Positions 1 to 11,400 of a DNA stretch of 64,000 nucleotides are shown here, one piece after another. The stretch is from Gnetum montanum (Eukaryota; Streptophyta; Gnetopsida; Gnetales; Gnetaceae), in NCBI GenBank assembly GCA_015680685.1, contig MNCI01018990.1, positions 178,100 to 242,099 on the forward strand. The letters run 5' to 3'. The position numbers and the translations under genes were made by a program. The notes below the pieces were generated by a model, which saw only the letters and a program-made list of their open reading frames with translations, did no database searches and was not told the origin of the DNA. How positions within the stretch are numbered: position 1 is the stretch's first letter; every line of letters begins with the position of its first letter.

Positions 1-949
1 AATTCACAGAATATTTAAGTTTTGTAATTTCTTTTAATTTTAGTCATTTGGGTACATCTGTAGATGCAAACATGCATTTGCAGAGAGAAACCAGGCTGTC
101 AAGGTTTTATGTTGAAGAATGCTAGAGTGACACAAAATAACATTGCTACTGCATTCTAAGAGTAGCACAGATAAATGTAGGTAGCAGTATATTTCATGGA
201 AATGTTTACCTGCAGTTATATATATATTTTTTAAACAAAAGCCCAACAAGATGTATTAATTCTGATCAAACCGAAACATTACAAAGTGAATGAAGAGGCT
301 TAGCTCAACAATAGTAGGGCAAGACAGTGCCCCATCCAAGAAACTGGGATAGCCTAGCAACCCCTTAGATGGGCAGCACAAAATAAACATAAAGGGAAAC
401 AAAAACTTTAAAAGAAAAAGCAAATAAACCTTAGGTAAAATAAAAGCGGTTATGCTCATGCAAGCCAAACAACAAATAATAAAAAGAAGATAGAGAAACC
501 AAACCGTAGACAAATTCAAGCGGTAATCTTAGGCAAGCCGAAAAGCAGTGAGGATAGAACAAAGGCTAGGCTGAGATGCAGGCCTGCATTGACACATCAT
601 TGTTGGAATTGGAATAGCGCAATTTCAGGTTAGCCACAAGCAAATGGAAGTCGGCAAACTTTCACTTGTGATCACATCACTTTACCTTGTTCTACAAACT
701 ACTGGGGAGTGGATGATGAACCTGGGGATACTGATGGATGTGATGAGTATGACTGAGGCTTACCTTGCTCCTAGTGTAGGGCTGTGAAAGGGAATGTGTT
801 AGTGCTTCAGGTTTATTGTGCTTGGTACGAGAGCTTTTTGTATTATGATACTATCAACAATACAATGACATAAATAAAACAGCAGAGATGAAAACAAAAA
901 ACATGAGGAGGATGGGAAGAATTATTAAGGAGAAAACCATAATAATTTT

Positions 950-970
950 AGAGAGAGAGAGAGAGAGAGA
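950..970. repeat. GA microsatellite
   Basis: An uninterrupted run of about ten GA units lies in the intron-like sequence upstream of the first visible UBP exon. Confidence 0.9.
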
Positions 971-994
971 TGCTAGCCAAATATTTATTTAGCA

Positions 995-1150
995 ACAAAG
1001 ACAAATCTATGGTGCTGTGTAAAAGAGTTGTTTGGATATATTATGAACAAAGACAAATCTATGGTGCTGTGTAAAAGAGTTGTTTAGATGTATTATGAAC
1101 AAAGACAAATCTATGTTGCTGTGCAAAAGAGTTGTTTGGATATATTATGA
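995..1150 (+). repeat. 52-bp tandem repeat, three copies
   Basis: Three consecutive units begin with ACAAAGACAAATCTATG at 995, 1047 and 1099, an exact 52-bp period. They end with GTTGTTTGGATATATTATGA-like text. The units differ at only a few bases, so the array is fairly young. It lies in intron-like sequence and has no coding meaning. Confidence 0.9.
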
Positions 1151-1524
1151 ATGGCAATAGTTTGCCTTTTGCCTTATGTATTTTATTGATTGGTGTGTTT
1201 GCAACCTTGTATCAATCAAATTGTGTGCCAATTTAATTCTTCTCACTCAAAAGTGCATGGCTTCTCAGCTGTAATTCTGTGCCAGTGACGTACAATACTT
1301 CGTTGTTTCACCAAAAAATTTTACCTTTATTCAAATCTGCTTGAAGAACCTGAAGCATGTGGATGTATTGGAAAATATTTGATGCATTTTTTTTTGGTTT
1401 TATTTTCAATTTGCATTTAGAGATTAATCTCAGAGGCAAATGATATGCATTGATTCATGCTGAAAATTTTATGCCTTGCTTTGAGGTTCTGAATTTTGTT
1501 CAACTCTGGCATTTGCATCTGCAG

Positions 1525-2689
1525 ATAAACTCACAAAAGAAGAAGACAGGTGTTATTGCTCCTAAGAAATTTGTGCAGAGGGTTAGAAAACAAAACGAAC
1601 TGTTCCGCAGTTTTATGCACCAGGTAGCTTATGGGTTTATTCTACTGTATTAGTTTATGTCATTGTGTTTGCCATCAACATTTATACAAACTACCATGAT
1701 CTTTTATGATATCTTACAGGATGCTCATGAGTTTTTGAATTACCTGTTGAATGAGATTGCTGATATTTTAGAGAAGGAAGCCAAAGCCAAAGGAAAATCA
1801 GCTGGAGATTTTCCAGAAGCAGACAAGAAGGGAAACAATGACACAACCAGTAATGGGTCAACAGTTTCTACGCAGACATCTTCTTTAACATGGGTTCATA
1901 ACATATTTCAGGTAACTAGATTAACAATAGTAACTTTTACCACACTAAAATATTAACGAAGTAACAGGATTAATAAGAAACTTGTTCTGAAACTTGCTTT
2001 GCTGATTTTTCTCTCAGGGAATTCTTACAAATGAAACAAGATGTCTTAGATGTGAAACGATAACAGCCAGGGATGAAACCTTTTTAGATCTTAGCCTTGA
2101 CATTGAACAGAACAGCTCTATAACAAGCTGTCTTCGCAACTTCAGTTCCACAGAAATGCTTCATTCTGAGGATAAGTTCTTTTGTGACAAGTGCTGCAGG
2201 TGTGCAAAGAAATTCCTATGCCAATATTTGCTAATGGTTGACAATTATTTGTGTTAATTTGTCAGTTTTTTTTCCTGCAGTTTACAAGAAGCAGAAAAAA
2301 GAATGAAAATCAAGAGACCTCCCCAAATTCTTGTTATACACTTGAAGCGCTTCAAGTACATTGAGCAACTAGGTCGATACAAAAAGCTATCATATCGAGT
2401 TGTGTTTCCCATGGAATTGAAGTTATTCAATACCATAGATGATGCTCCTGGGTCAGATTCAGAATACCATCTGTTTGCAGTGGTGGTTCATGTTGGAAGT
2501 GGTCCTAACCATGGCCACTATGTAAGTCTAGTAAAGAGTCATAACCACTGGCTGTACTTCGATGATGACAATGTAGAAATGGTTGATGAGTCAGTTGTGC
2601 AAGCATACTTTGGTTCAGCACAGGAGTACTCAAATAACACAGATCATGGTTATATTTTGTTTTATGAAAGCCTAACTCGGAAGGCTTGA
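1525..2689 (+). CDS. UBP3/UBP4: Ubiquitin-specific protease of the UBP3/UBP4 (USP12/46) type, 3' part of gene
   Basis: Four exons give the C-terminal 293 residues: 1525-1623, 1720-1911, 2018-2199 and 2281-2689 (stop TGA). Every intron is GT-AG and short (81-106 bp), the phases join cleanly, and the total of 882 nt is a multiple of three. The text matches plant UBP3/UBP4: [31 protein letters not shown], two CxxC pairs of a zinc-binding fingers region (CLRC, CDKC), [19 protein letters not shown], and the catalytic His box [11 protein letters not shown] followed by [13 protein letters not shown]. These enzymes are cysteine proteases that remove ubiquitin from conjugates, and in Arabidopsis the pair is nuclear and needed in pollen. 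The family is about 370 residues long, so some 75 N-terminal residues with the active-site Cys lie off the left edge. No stop or frameshift is seen, so the gene looks intact. Function is inferred from family membership. Confidence 0.93.
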
Positions 2690-2960
2690 AATGCCATGCT
2701 GCAGGTTGCAAAACTTGTACAATCAATAAATATTTGACTGCATTGCTTATTTAGTTCCCTTTTTAGATGCGGCTTCCATGTTCAAAAGTGAAGGGATGGC
2801 AGTGGAAATGTGATTTCATTTTGTTTTTGGACATGGTTGTCATCAAGCCATGTATGGAGGTGTGGGTTTGGTTGAAAATAAGTTAGCATGGCACACATTC
2901 GTTAAACCATAAAACAAGTGAAAACATGAGTTACTAAAAATTTTTATTCTTAATAAAGAT
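2690..2960 (+). promoter_or_regulatory. 3' UTR with poly(A) signals of the UBP gene
   Basis: AATAAA occurs at 2725-2730, 36 bases after the stop codon, and again at 2952-2957. Either could direct cleavage; which one is used cannot be told from sequence. Confidence 0.55.
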
Positions 2961-4039
2961 TACAGTAAATTTGTGTATCTTCTTACTGTGCTGTGCAGAA
3001 ATTTCTTCATGTTGCATTATAGTTTTTGTAAATCTAACGGGACACTGTTCAAGGAATAATTTTTATTAGACATGTACTTAATATCACAGCATAAGTGCTA
3101 TTATTCTATGGAATTAAATGTTTATGTTTTTTGATTTTATTGGTATCCTAGCGAATGACTAACATTTGTCTTATACTTAATCTAGATTGTAAGAAATAGA
3201 GGACAAAGCGGCGCAACATGGCTTGCAAATAATACAAAGCAGATGTGAATTTCTTAAAACTGGATATGATAAAAACTTTAATGAAGCATTGGTGCGTTGA
3301 TTTTTATCTAAACAGTTTTGACTTTTGAATAGATATCATGAACATGATTTTGAAAGTTATAAAATTTAATATTAGTCTTTTGGTCTTTTTGCATCATACC
3401 GTGGCTAGATGTTCAACGTTCGTGTTGAGGTCTGGCAATTCTATAGTTTTCACAATCAGTTTAGTAATTGAAGGGAAAGTGGATAATTGATGATTAGATA
3501 CCAATTGAAAACACGAGGCATTCAAGAGTACAGCTTACTTAGGAATCATTTTTTTTCCTTATTTTTTTAACGTTTTAGAAGACATTTTAAATTACGATTG
3601 CCTATACATATTTTATCATTTTCTTAAGTTAAGAAAATCAAAAATCATTTACAAACATTTTCAAGCGATTAGTAGTATATTAGAGAAAAGAAATAGCCTT
3701 TGAAAAACACATTGAAATTAATAATCCTGATAGTGTAAGATGTATGCTGGAGTTTATGTTAGTCAATCATATTCCTTTGTACAGTAAATTAAAAAATTTT
3801 GATTAATGCAGTTTACTTTCTACATCAATTTTATTGTCGTCAATATGCAACTTAATGTCAGTTGTCAAATAGCATGAATTGTTAAATAACACCTACGAGA
3901 TGTGGTAGTCCCATTAATTTTTTTTAATATAGTCCCATCGTTTCCTGGGCATAGAACTGATGATATTGTTTAAATATAGTTGGTAAAAATAAATTACTCT
4001 ATTGGAATTGATGGTCGTGTTAAGGCATTTAAATTACAA

Positions 4040-4135
4040 ATGCGGTTCTAAACTTCAAATATTTTTTATAACTTTCTAAAATCTCCGATGCGGTTCTAAA
4101 CTTCAAATATTTTTTATAACTTTCTAAAATCTCCG
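4040..4135. repeat. 48-bp perfect tandem duplication
   Basis: The unit starting ATGCGGTTCTAAACTTC occurs at 4040 and again at 4088 and is identical over its full length. This indicates a recent local duplication, or an assembly or replication slip. Confidence 0.9.
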
Positions 4136-4453
4136 ATCTGTGTTTTCTTTTTTCTTTCCTTTTCATGTTTTTCTTTTCTCTGACTCTCTCCCTTCTATGT
4201 TTTTGCCTTTTTTTTCTTTGTTTTTCTTTGTTTTCTTGTCCTTTGAATTTTTGCCTGCTTTGTACTCCGCATCACTTCCTGTCTGAATTTCTTTATTTTG
4301 TTTTTACAATGAATGTAAAGTTTAACGTTTTTCATGGTGCCATAATATGCTTTATGAAATAGACTTTTTTTAAAAAAAGATTTTTTTATTGTGTGGTCTG
4401 TGTAGTATCTTCCTCCAACAATGCCTCCAGGCCAGTAGAATGGAGGTGCTAGT

Positions 4454-4518
4454 GGTAGGCTTTGAACCAAACACCTTCAAGTGCGGGTAGGCTTTGAACC
4501 AAACACCTTCAAGTGCGG
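4454..4518. repeat. 32-bp tandem duplication
   Basis: The unit GGTAGGCTTTGAACC plus the following bases to GTGCGG is repeated at a 32-bp period. It lies in intergenic sequence. Confidence 0.85.
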
Positions 4519-5164
4519 GATTGTGCAAAAGGACCAACCATAAAGCCTAAGCTCTTTTTAAAAAGCTGTAATATGTTTGTCATCCATAGAGGCTTGGTGT
4601 TTGTTCTACTAAGCAGCTCCCATAAGGGGGTTGATAAATGAGCAAAAACCTACAGTTTTTTTGAGGAGCTACATCTACATCTAAAACCCAAGCCCAAACC
4701 TAACCTAACCTGGGCACAAGCACAAGCACTTTACTATTATGACAAATGACTGGCCCTTCTTGAATGTGATATTAGTCTACAGTATTCATTTGCTTTTATT
4801 AATAAGTTTCTTTATTCATTTGGTCCTAAGGTTTCGGTCCTTTATGTAGAAGAGAGAGATTCAGAACCCAGTGATTGCAAACCAAATGCTTGGAGGTAAC
4901 TTTCTAGTAATAAACTGGCAGCAATTAACAAAAAATGTCCTCACAAGTCCTGATTAGACTGTAGCATTTCACTTCATAAAATAGAAATATTTGAAAGTGA
5001 ATTCTTGAGGTCATTTTGTAGCAATCAACTTCTAAAAATTAAATGCACGCAAACTTCCAGAATTATAATTTGTCAAATCATTATCATTTTCCTTCCATAT
5101 TCCGTTCATGTCCGGGTTTTGATGGATTTTCGGAGGTTGCATAAGCCTAAGCGTAATTCAAGAT

Positions 5165-5180
5165 TGCTTTTTTATTTGTA
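5165..5180 (-). promoter_or_regulatory. Candidate poly(A) signal of the PARP-like gene
   Basis: Read on the - strand, AATAAA lies about 275 bases downstream of the stop codon at 5451, a plausible 3' UTR length. There is no transcript evidence. Confidence 0.35.
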
Positions 5181-5450
5181 AACAAGTTTCATTGTACTTG
5201 AGCAGAATTTGTACAAGAATGCCCCAATTTGTGACTTCACTTTGGCAGTTGACTTGAGGAAGCAAATGACTCATAATTAATATCATTTGTTTTACGACAA
5301 AGGATTACGCTATCCAAAGGTTGTTTGTTTAAATCCTTGTCAGACCGCAAAATATAAAGAGAACATGAAAACAAGTCTGTGCATTGATATATGAAGAAGA
5401 GGAAAACGGTAACAGTGGGCAAGGAAAAAATTGAGATCCTTGTTATTCTA

Positions 5451-8400
5451 TCATGACTTGCTCAGTTTCATTCTCCTATTCTGAAGCAAGTCGTCACAAT
5501 GCTGCCTTTGACTCAAGACGTCAGTCATTTTCTGATTAACATATTGCTCCCTTAACGAAGTATAATGTTCAAGCAAATCAATTTTTCCCAATATACATGT
5601 CTTTCCTTCTTCCTGTGATATCTGACAGTTAGAATGCCGTTCAGTAACAATCAAATATCGAATAGCAACATCATTTTCATGCTTAGGAGGTACGACCAAC
5701 ACATCTCCTGATCTGTAACACTCTCCCCCTCTTATAATCTCGCATATGGCAACCACCATAGGAGAAAATGGTTCCCCAGATAGCCGTTGCGATGTTGATA
5801 AATAATGCAATGTTAAAGGATCCCCAGTATTCACTCGCAGTGGTGATGAATATCGCAATGAAGTACCACAATTTGTGGAGAAATATATTCCTTCTCCACA
5901 AGCCATTCCAGATGACATATATGATGTTTTGCTTAAGGATCTCAGGCCATTCCTGGCATATTAAGAAGGATATAGAGTTGAGATGCTATGTCAATTAAAA
6001 ACATGGACAAGAATAAAACAATTTCAAGCTACTTGCGACCAATTTAATCACCCTATGCAAAGTTTAAGTAATTTTACAATTAAAAACATTTTCTTTTCTG
6101 AACAAGTAAAAAGAGATTATATTAATAAAATAAAATTTGAAATACAATGAGATTATTCTTGGAATCTTAACAATCAACCAAGATAAGAGGTTCAAACCAT
6201 TAAAATACTTTTGAAAGATCTTGATATTAAAAAAAAATTGTTTATAGTCAGGAGTTAAAACGTAAATTACAAAATATTGAAATAAAAGGTTGGAATTGTG
6301 AACTGCTGTACATGCCATGCACCAATGAGTGGTTTCCAAGGGTGTTTTATCTCAAAACTAGTCTTAAGAAAATTCCATTTGCAAAGGATAACATTTCAAG
6401 GATCCTAACCATAAATCAATTTTGAATTTGTAAAGAGAAAAGTAGCACAACTCTACATTAAACTTGAAAAGCACCTGAATGTTTGAGGAACAATTCTTAA
6501 ATTTTTTAAGCATATAGATGCACAAACATTCACACACTAAAACACGCTGTTGCCTCGCTTACACTACATTGATACTTTAAAAATAAAAGTGTTACTTATA
6601 TTCATTAACCTTCCATGTGAGAAAACAGCATTTTGGAATGACTAATAATGTTAAGGTTCTTTAATTTGTAATTGTAAGACTTTTGTATGTGGTATTTAGG
6701 GCAACAGCAAACTGAAGTTTTCCCAAGTCAGCAAGAGATCACCAACGTTGATAACAATATATAAGTCCAAAAGTAGACTTTGTATCCGGGTTTTGCAGAA
6801 CCTCTTTCAAAGACTAACAAAAATTCATCTATATCTTTAACTTGTTTACAGGTGGTAGCTAAATGAGTAATTCTTGGCACTGTCAACTAACATGTTGCAA
6901 GTTCAATCTACAAATGAGGCACTGTTACACCCATCCGCTGTATGCCTGGGGTCACAGTCATTGTTCACTTCAAGGGTGATGACAAATAACCAATATGATT
7001 ATAAGTGTACCATTAAATAATTTTTCCAAGTTACAATTAAGCTTAGGGAAAGCTAAATCTCCAATATCCTCTTTTAAGTCTCAACAACCTCCTTCGTAAC
7101 TATCAGAGAATATTTTTTGTATGTTTTGTTTTAAAATGTTCTGCATAGCAATAACCAACTTAAATACTTTGCAAATACTATTCAGACATTATCTATATAG
7201 ATAATTAGAGCAATTGACCAAACAGCCATAGCTTTTGAGGTCATATTGGCTATCCTTTGTTTACGCCTTCCCTTTAATCACAAGTTATCCTTTGTCTTAA
7301 GTTCTTAAGAAATAATGCCTTAGATTGCTTGTGAATTGTGATGATATTTTATTTTCATTTTATTTACCTTTATTCAGTGACTCAAGTGGTTAGCTCATTG
7401 TCTTGTTCAGCAAAAGGTTACCAGTTTGAGTTACACGCGAGGAATTTTTAATTCTTCTATAAATTTTCTAATGTATCCTGTTGGTGATATATCTTAGGGT
7501 GTACCTAAATGTTTAGCTGTCAAGACTAATTTGGACATGTTCAATTACTAAGATAACATAATTGCAGACTAAAGTTGACTTTGACTAATAATTGAAGAAA
7601 GAGCAATCTACAGACCTTTAGATTGTAATAATAGACAAACAGAATGCCTATGTAGACTAACCTCAAACTGACTGACTTTATAGCTCATGATAATGGGCCA
7701 AATATGAAGATGACATGTCAAGGTCCTTGGTTGTGATGATGGACCGTGGACAGGTCCTTGCCTGTCATAGAGGGCTGCAGACATAGCTGATGTGGACAGG
7801 TCCTTGGCTGTGATAATGGGCTGCTAACATTACCGATGTAGATAGGTTCTTGACCATGATAGTCATCTGTGGCTATAGCTAACATGGACTAGAACCTTCA
7901 TAACGTGGACAAGCACAAGCACCGTTAAGGAAAAATGGCTTCCCTAATTTTTCTCTTCCTAAGAGTCTCCAAAACTTAGGCACACCTTTTTTTTACTTTT
8001 TTTTTGGTATACTTGTTCAACCTTGGATCACTATAAGCAAGTCTATGCAGCGCATCATAGTTACGTCAGAAAAGAAATCAAACTCCAATATGTTATTTGG
8101 TTTTGCTGAGGTTTCACATTCGTCCAATATTTGACATTTGTTGCAAACTTGAAGAACATCATTAAGATATTTTACAATTTAGAAAATTCCATAAAACCAT
8201 AAGTACATTGTTGCAGTGTTTCACTGATTTTTATGGTGAGATTTGAGATATTTACCAAGGAAATGAAAACAAGATTAAAGCATCAAGTGGACTCCTGTGC
8301 GAAGACACTACCTGATGAGCTAAAGATAGCCCCCATCTTCTACCTTCACTTAACAGCTCAATGAACTTGGATGTTGGTGAGCACGACAAATTGGTTTGAT

Positions 8401-11400
8401 TTGCATCCTTGAAGTTTATTACATTATGAGTAATAAACATTAACTCAATTATTAACTTAATCTGAATAAATAAGTAAAGCTCTCATTTTATCAGTTTGAC
8501 TGCTACAATGAGGTGTTAGCCTAGTGGTAAGACTCTTGATTTGGAAACTCCAAGTTATGGCTTTGATTCTACTGAGTATCACTGAGTTATAATGGTTTAC
8601 TTAAGTTCTCCAAAAGTTTTGTATTAGTTATATGTCCAAGGCAACATATCGCCATCTAGTTCTGGTTCCGACAAGACAACACCGTGTCACTGCCAGCATT
8701 GCTGGCTAACAGAAGCCAATAGTCTCATTCTCAATACCTGCTCACAAGTGGTCCCTAGCAACCAGCTAAGTTCTCATTCTTAATACCTCCTTCTGTATGA
8801 TATTCTTCTGTTTTCAAACTGAATCCCAAAAGCCGCTCTCCCAATTGCAAAACTTAGTCTAAAATTGCCTACTACTAATGGTTGTCTACACTGTTATTAC
8901 CCAAACCCATTTCACATCAACTAATAGTTGTTAGTTATAACAAAATTACAAGATATAGGAAAAATCAAACAAAATGAGCAATAGAAATGTGAGGCAATAA
9001 GATATTTGGGGGTCTCTGGTTTAAGTAGATGGTGAGATTAACAATGATATGACCAAAAGAATTGAAATAGGATGGAGGAAATGGTCAGAAACTAGTTGTG
9101 TGCTTTGTGATAGAAAAATCCCTGCTAGGTTGAAGAGTAAGTACTAAAGAACTGCTATCAAACCTGCAATTCTTTATGATGTGGAATGCTGGCCTATTAA
9201 AACATCAGGTGCAACATGTGCATGTGGTAAAGATGCATATGCTAAGGTAGATGTAGGAAAGATCAAATCAACTCCTCTCTTATTAGGAGAAGTCTGAGAG
9301 TGGTGCCCATAGATGAGAAGATTAAGGAAAGTTATCTTAAATAGTTTGAAGACCAGAGAATGCTCCCGTTAGAAAGGTCACTTCGTTAAAGTTAAGGGAA
9401 ACTAACCAAGAAGTAGACCAAAACACACTTGGTTTACTTGCATAAAGAAAGATATCCATGATTTGGGTATTAATGCTTATGTGGCTCTTAATAGAAATCC
9501 ATGGCATAAAAGAACTCATATAGCTGACCCAAGGTAGTTGGGATAAGGCTAGGATGATGATGAAGAACAAGCAACAGTAATGAATTCAAAACACAACTTA
9601 CTCTTATAATGGATAAGTGAAAGTAGTGCAGAAAATCTTATATCTGGAACATAGGATGGAAGAAAATGTCATTGTAATTTCAGAACATTATATATAAGTA
9701 CCATCAAATTCATTGTTGTAAGTAAGAAAACGATGTTATGCTTCCATTGAAGATTTTCTAAGGAAAATAATACAATTAATGATGGCTACAGCAAGATACA
9801 GAAAAGAATAAAAATAAGTAAGCAGATTAAATTTGCATAAGAATCATTTACATGCTTGCTCTTTCTCTATTAATATTAGGTGAATAACATACCTGATTAT
9901 GGAGTACCAATTACAAGAAGCGCTTCCATGAAATGCAAAAATAGATCCTTCTCTTTCCCTTCGTATATCAAATATTTTTTCTTTCTCGGAATCATAATAT
10001 ATTACAAGTTGAAGATGTGACTCTGGCACAGGAAGCCTATCACAGTGTTGAAGAGGCTTCATAACCAATCTATTAGTAAATAGTATATATCTAAGCAAAC
10101 TATATGGAAGCCATATGTGTTCAGCTTCGGAGGTAGTACTGTCAGAACAGTTCAGATTCTTCAAGGATGACTTCAATTTTAAAAGTAGATCAATTTCAGT
10201 CTTGCATGTTTGCATTTCTTTTACTGTTGGGAATGACACAATTATTGAAGTTAAAAGATCCATTTCCTTGTTATCCATGCATGCCCACGTCGGACTTATC
10301 AACACTGATGGATCTGAACTTGAAGAAGACTGACTGTTGATCAATTTATGTTCACAAAAAAATCCAGAACGTTTCCTGATTTCTCTTCTCTTCAAAAGAA
10401 AAGCTGGATAAGGCTCAAAGACATTGCGATGACTTGCAGCAGCAGCTAGAGCAGTAGAAATCTCAAACTCAACCACCTCTGTATTCTGTAGCTCCTGAAG
10501 CACTGATACTCCAATACCCAATTCTTCAAACTTGTACAAGCTAAATAGGGATGAAGTTTGGAAAACTGGTTAGTTTCTTGATACTCTTCAAGTAAAAACC
10601 CATTTAGACATCGGTATGCTTTCCATGAAAAGAAAACTTGCACAATTATTCCCAAGTTATGACAATGCAAGCTTATCAAAAGAAAAAGAAAATATCAGAA
10701 ATGCTTGTAAAAAAGGCGACTAGGAAATATAACATGGTTATCAAACATGAACTTCTCTGCTGTGGTTAAACCTAGCATTGGCAGTCAATCCTGATTCCTC
10801 GATCAATAGAAGAATTTACGCTACCAGGCTATTTTAAAATGTATAGTTAGAAAAATTGCAAAAACTCATGCTCAACCAGGGACCCATTCCATACAAAGCT
10901 TAAAACAGGAGAGTTTAACGCCGAAAACTTGTAAGCTTTCAATTCATAAGCAAATTTTGTTATTAATAAAATTGCAAGTGTATATTATTTAGACCTTGAG
11001 AAAGTCAGGTTCACAACCTCTTATGCAAACAATTAATTTTATGACTATAGCAATCTAGGATAGGTCCAAAATCTAAACGTATAGTAAAGGGGAAGGGATG
11101 TGTACCATAGTTCTGCATCACAGTACCACAACCGAGAAAGTTGGGGAAGCTTCTCTTTGCACATGACACAATGATTTTTCAAATCTTTCAGACTTGACCC
11201 AATAAAGCTGAGAAGTGCAACAAATATGTTCCCGTTTTCCTTTTCTACATAGTCACTATCAAGGAACTCTTTCACTATTTCAGGCACAATCCTCTGAGGT
11301 CCATACTGAAGCATCATAGTAGGAAAGTCCCTGTAGTTGAAAGCCCTAAAATCCTGTTCTGTTGATTTACAAGTGGAGGCATAGATCTCTAGTATTCTGA

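Larger units (their letters stand above)
1..1524 (+). other. Intron or upstream sequence of the UBP3/UBP4-like gene
   Basis: No coding segment could be supported here. The first visible exon of the downstream deubiquitinase starts at 1525 behind a CTGCAG acceptor. The exon that should carry the catalytic-Cys box of this family (GNTCYCNS-like) was not found in any frame of this stretch, so this is read as intron, with the 5' exons left of the window. It contains a GA microsatellite and a 52-bp tandem repeat, listed separately. Confidence 0.6.
2961..5170. other. AT-rich intergenic sequence between two convergent genes
   Basis: No coding region or recognisable transposon was found. The sequence is AT-rich with long T and A runs and holds two small local duplications, listed separately. 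It separates the 3' ends of the UBP gene (+) and the ADP-ribosyltransferase gene (-). Confidence 0.6.
5953..9892 (-). other. Intron 2 of the PARP-like gene, 3.9 kb
   Basis: The donor AG|GTATGT is at 9892 and the acceptor CCAG|GAATGG at 5953, both read on the - strand. The intron separates the catalytic His exon from the catalytic Tyr exon. It is filled with repeat material: a LINE tail, tRNA-related SINEs and a minisatellite, listed separately. The remainder, including 5960-6840, is plain AT-rich sequence in which I see nothing. Confidence 0.85.

Noticed and set aside
7375-7445. Functional tRNA gene
   Set aside because: Box-like motifs are present, but no acceptor or anticodon stem pairs.
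10115-10333. Plus-strand frame opposite PARP-like exon 2
   Set aside because: It is the complement of a confirmed exon, with no splice or start support.
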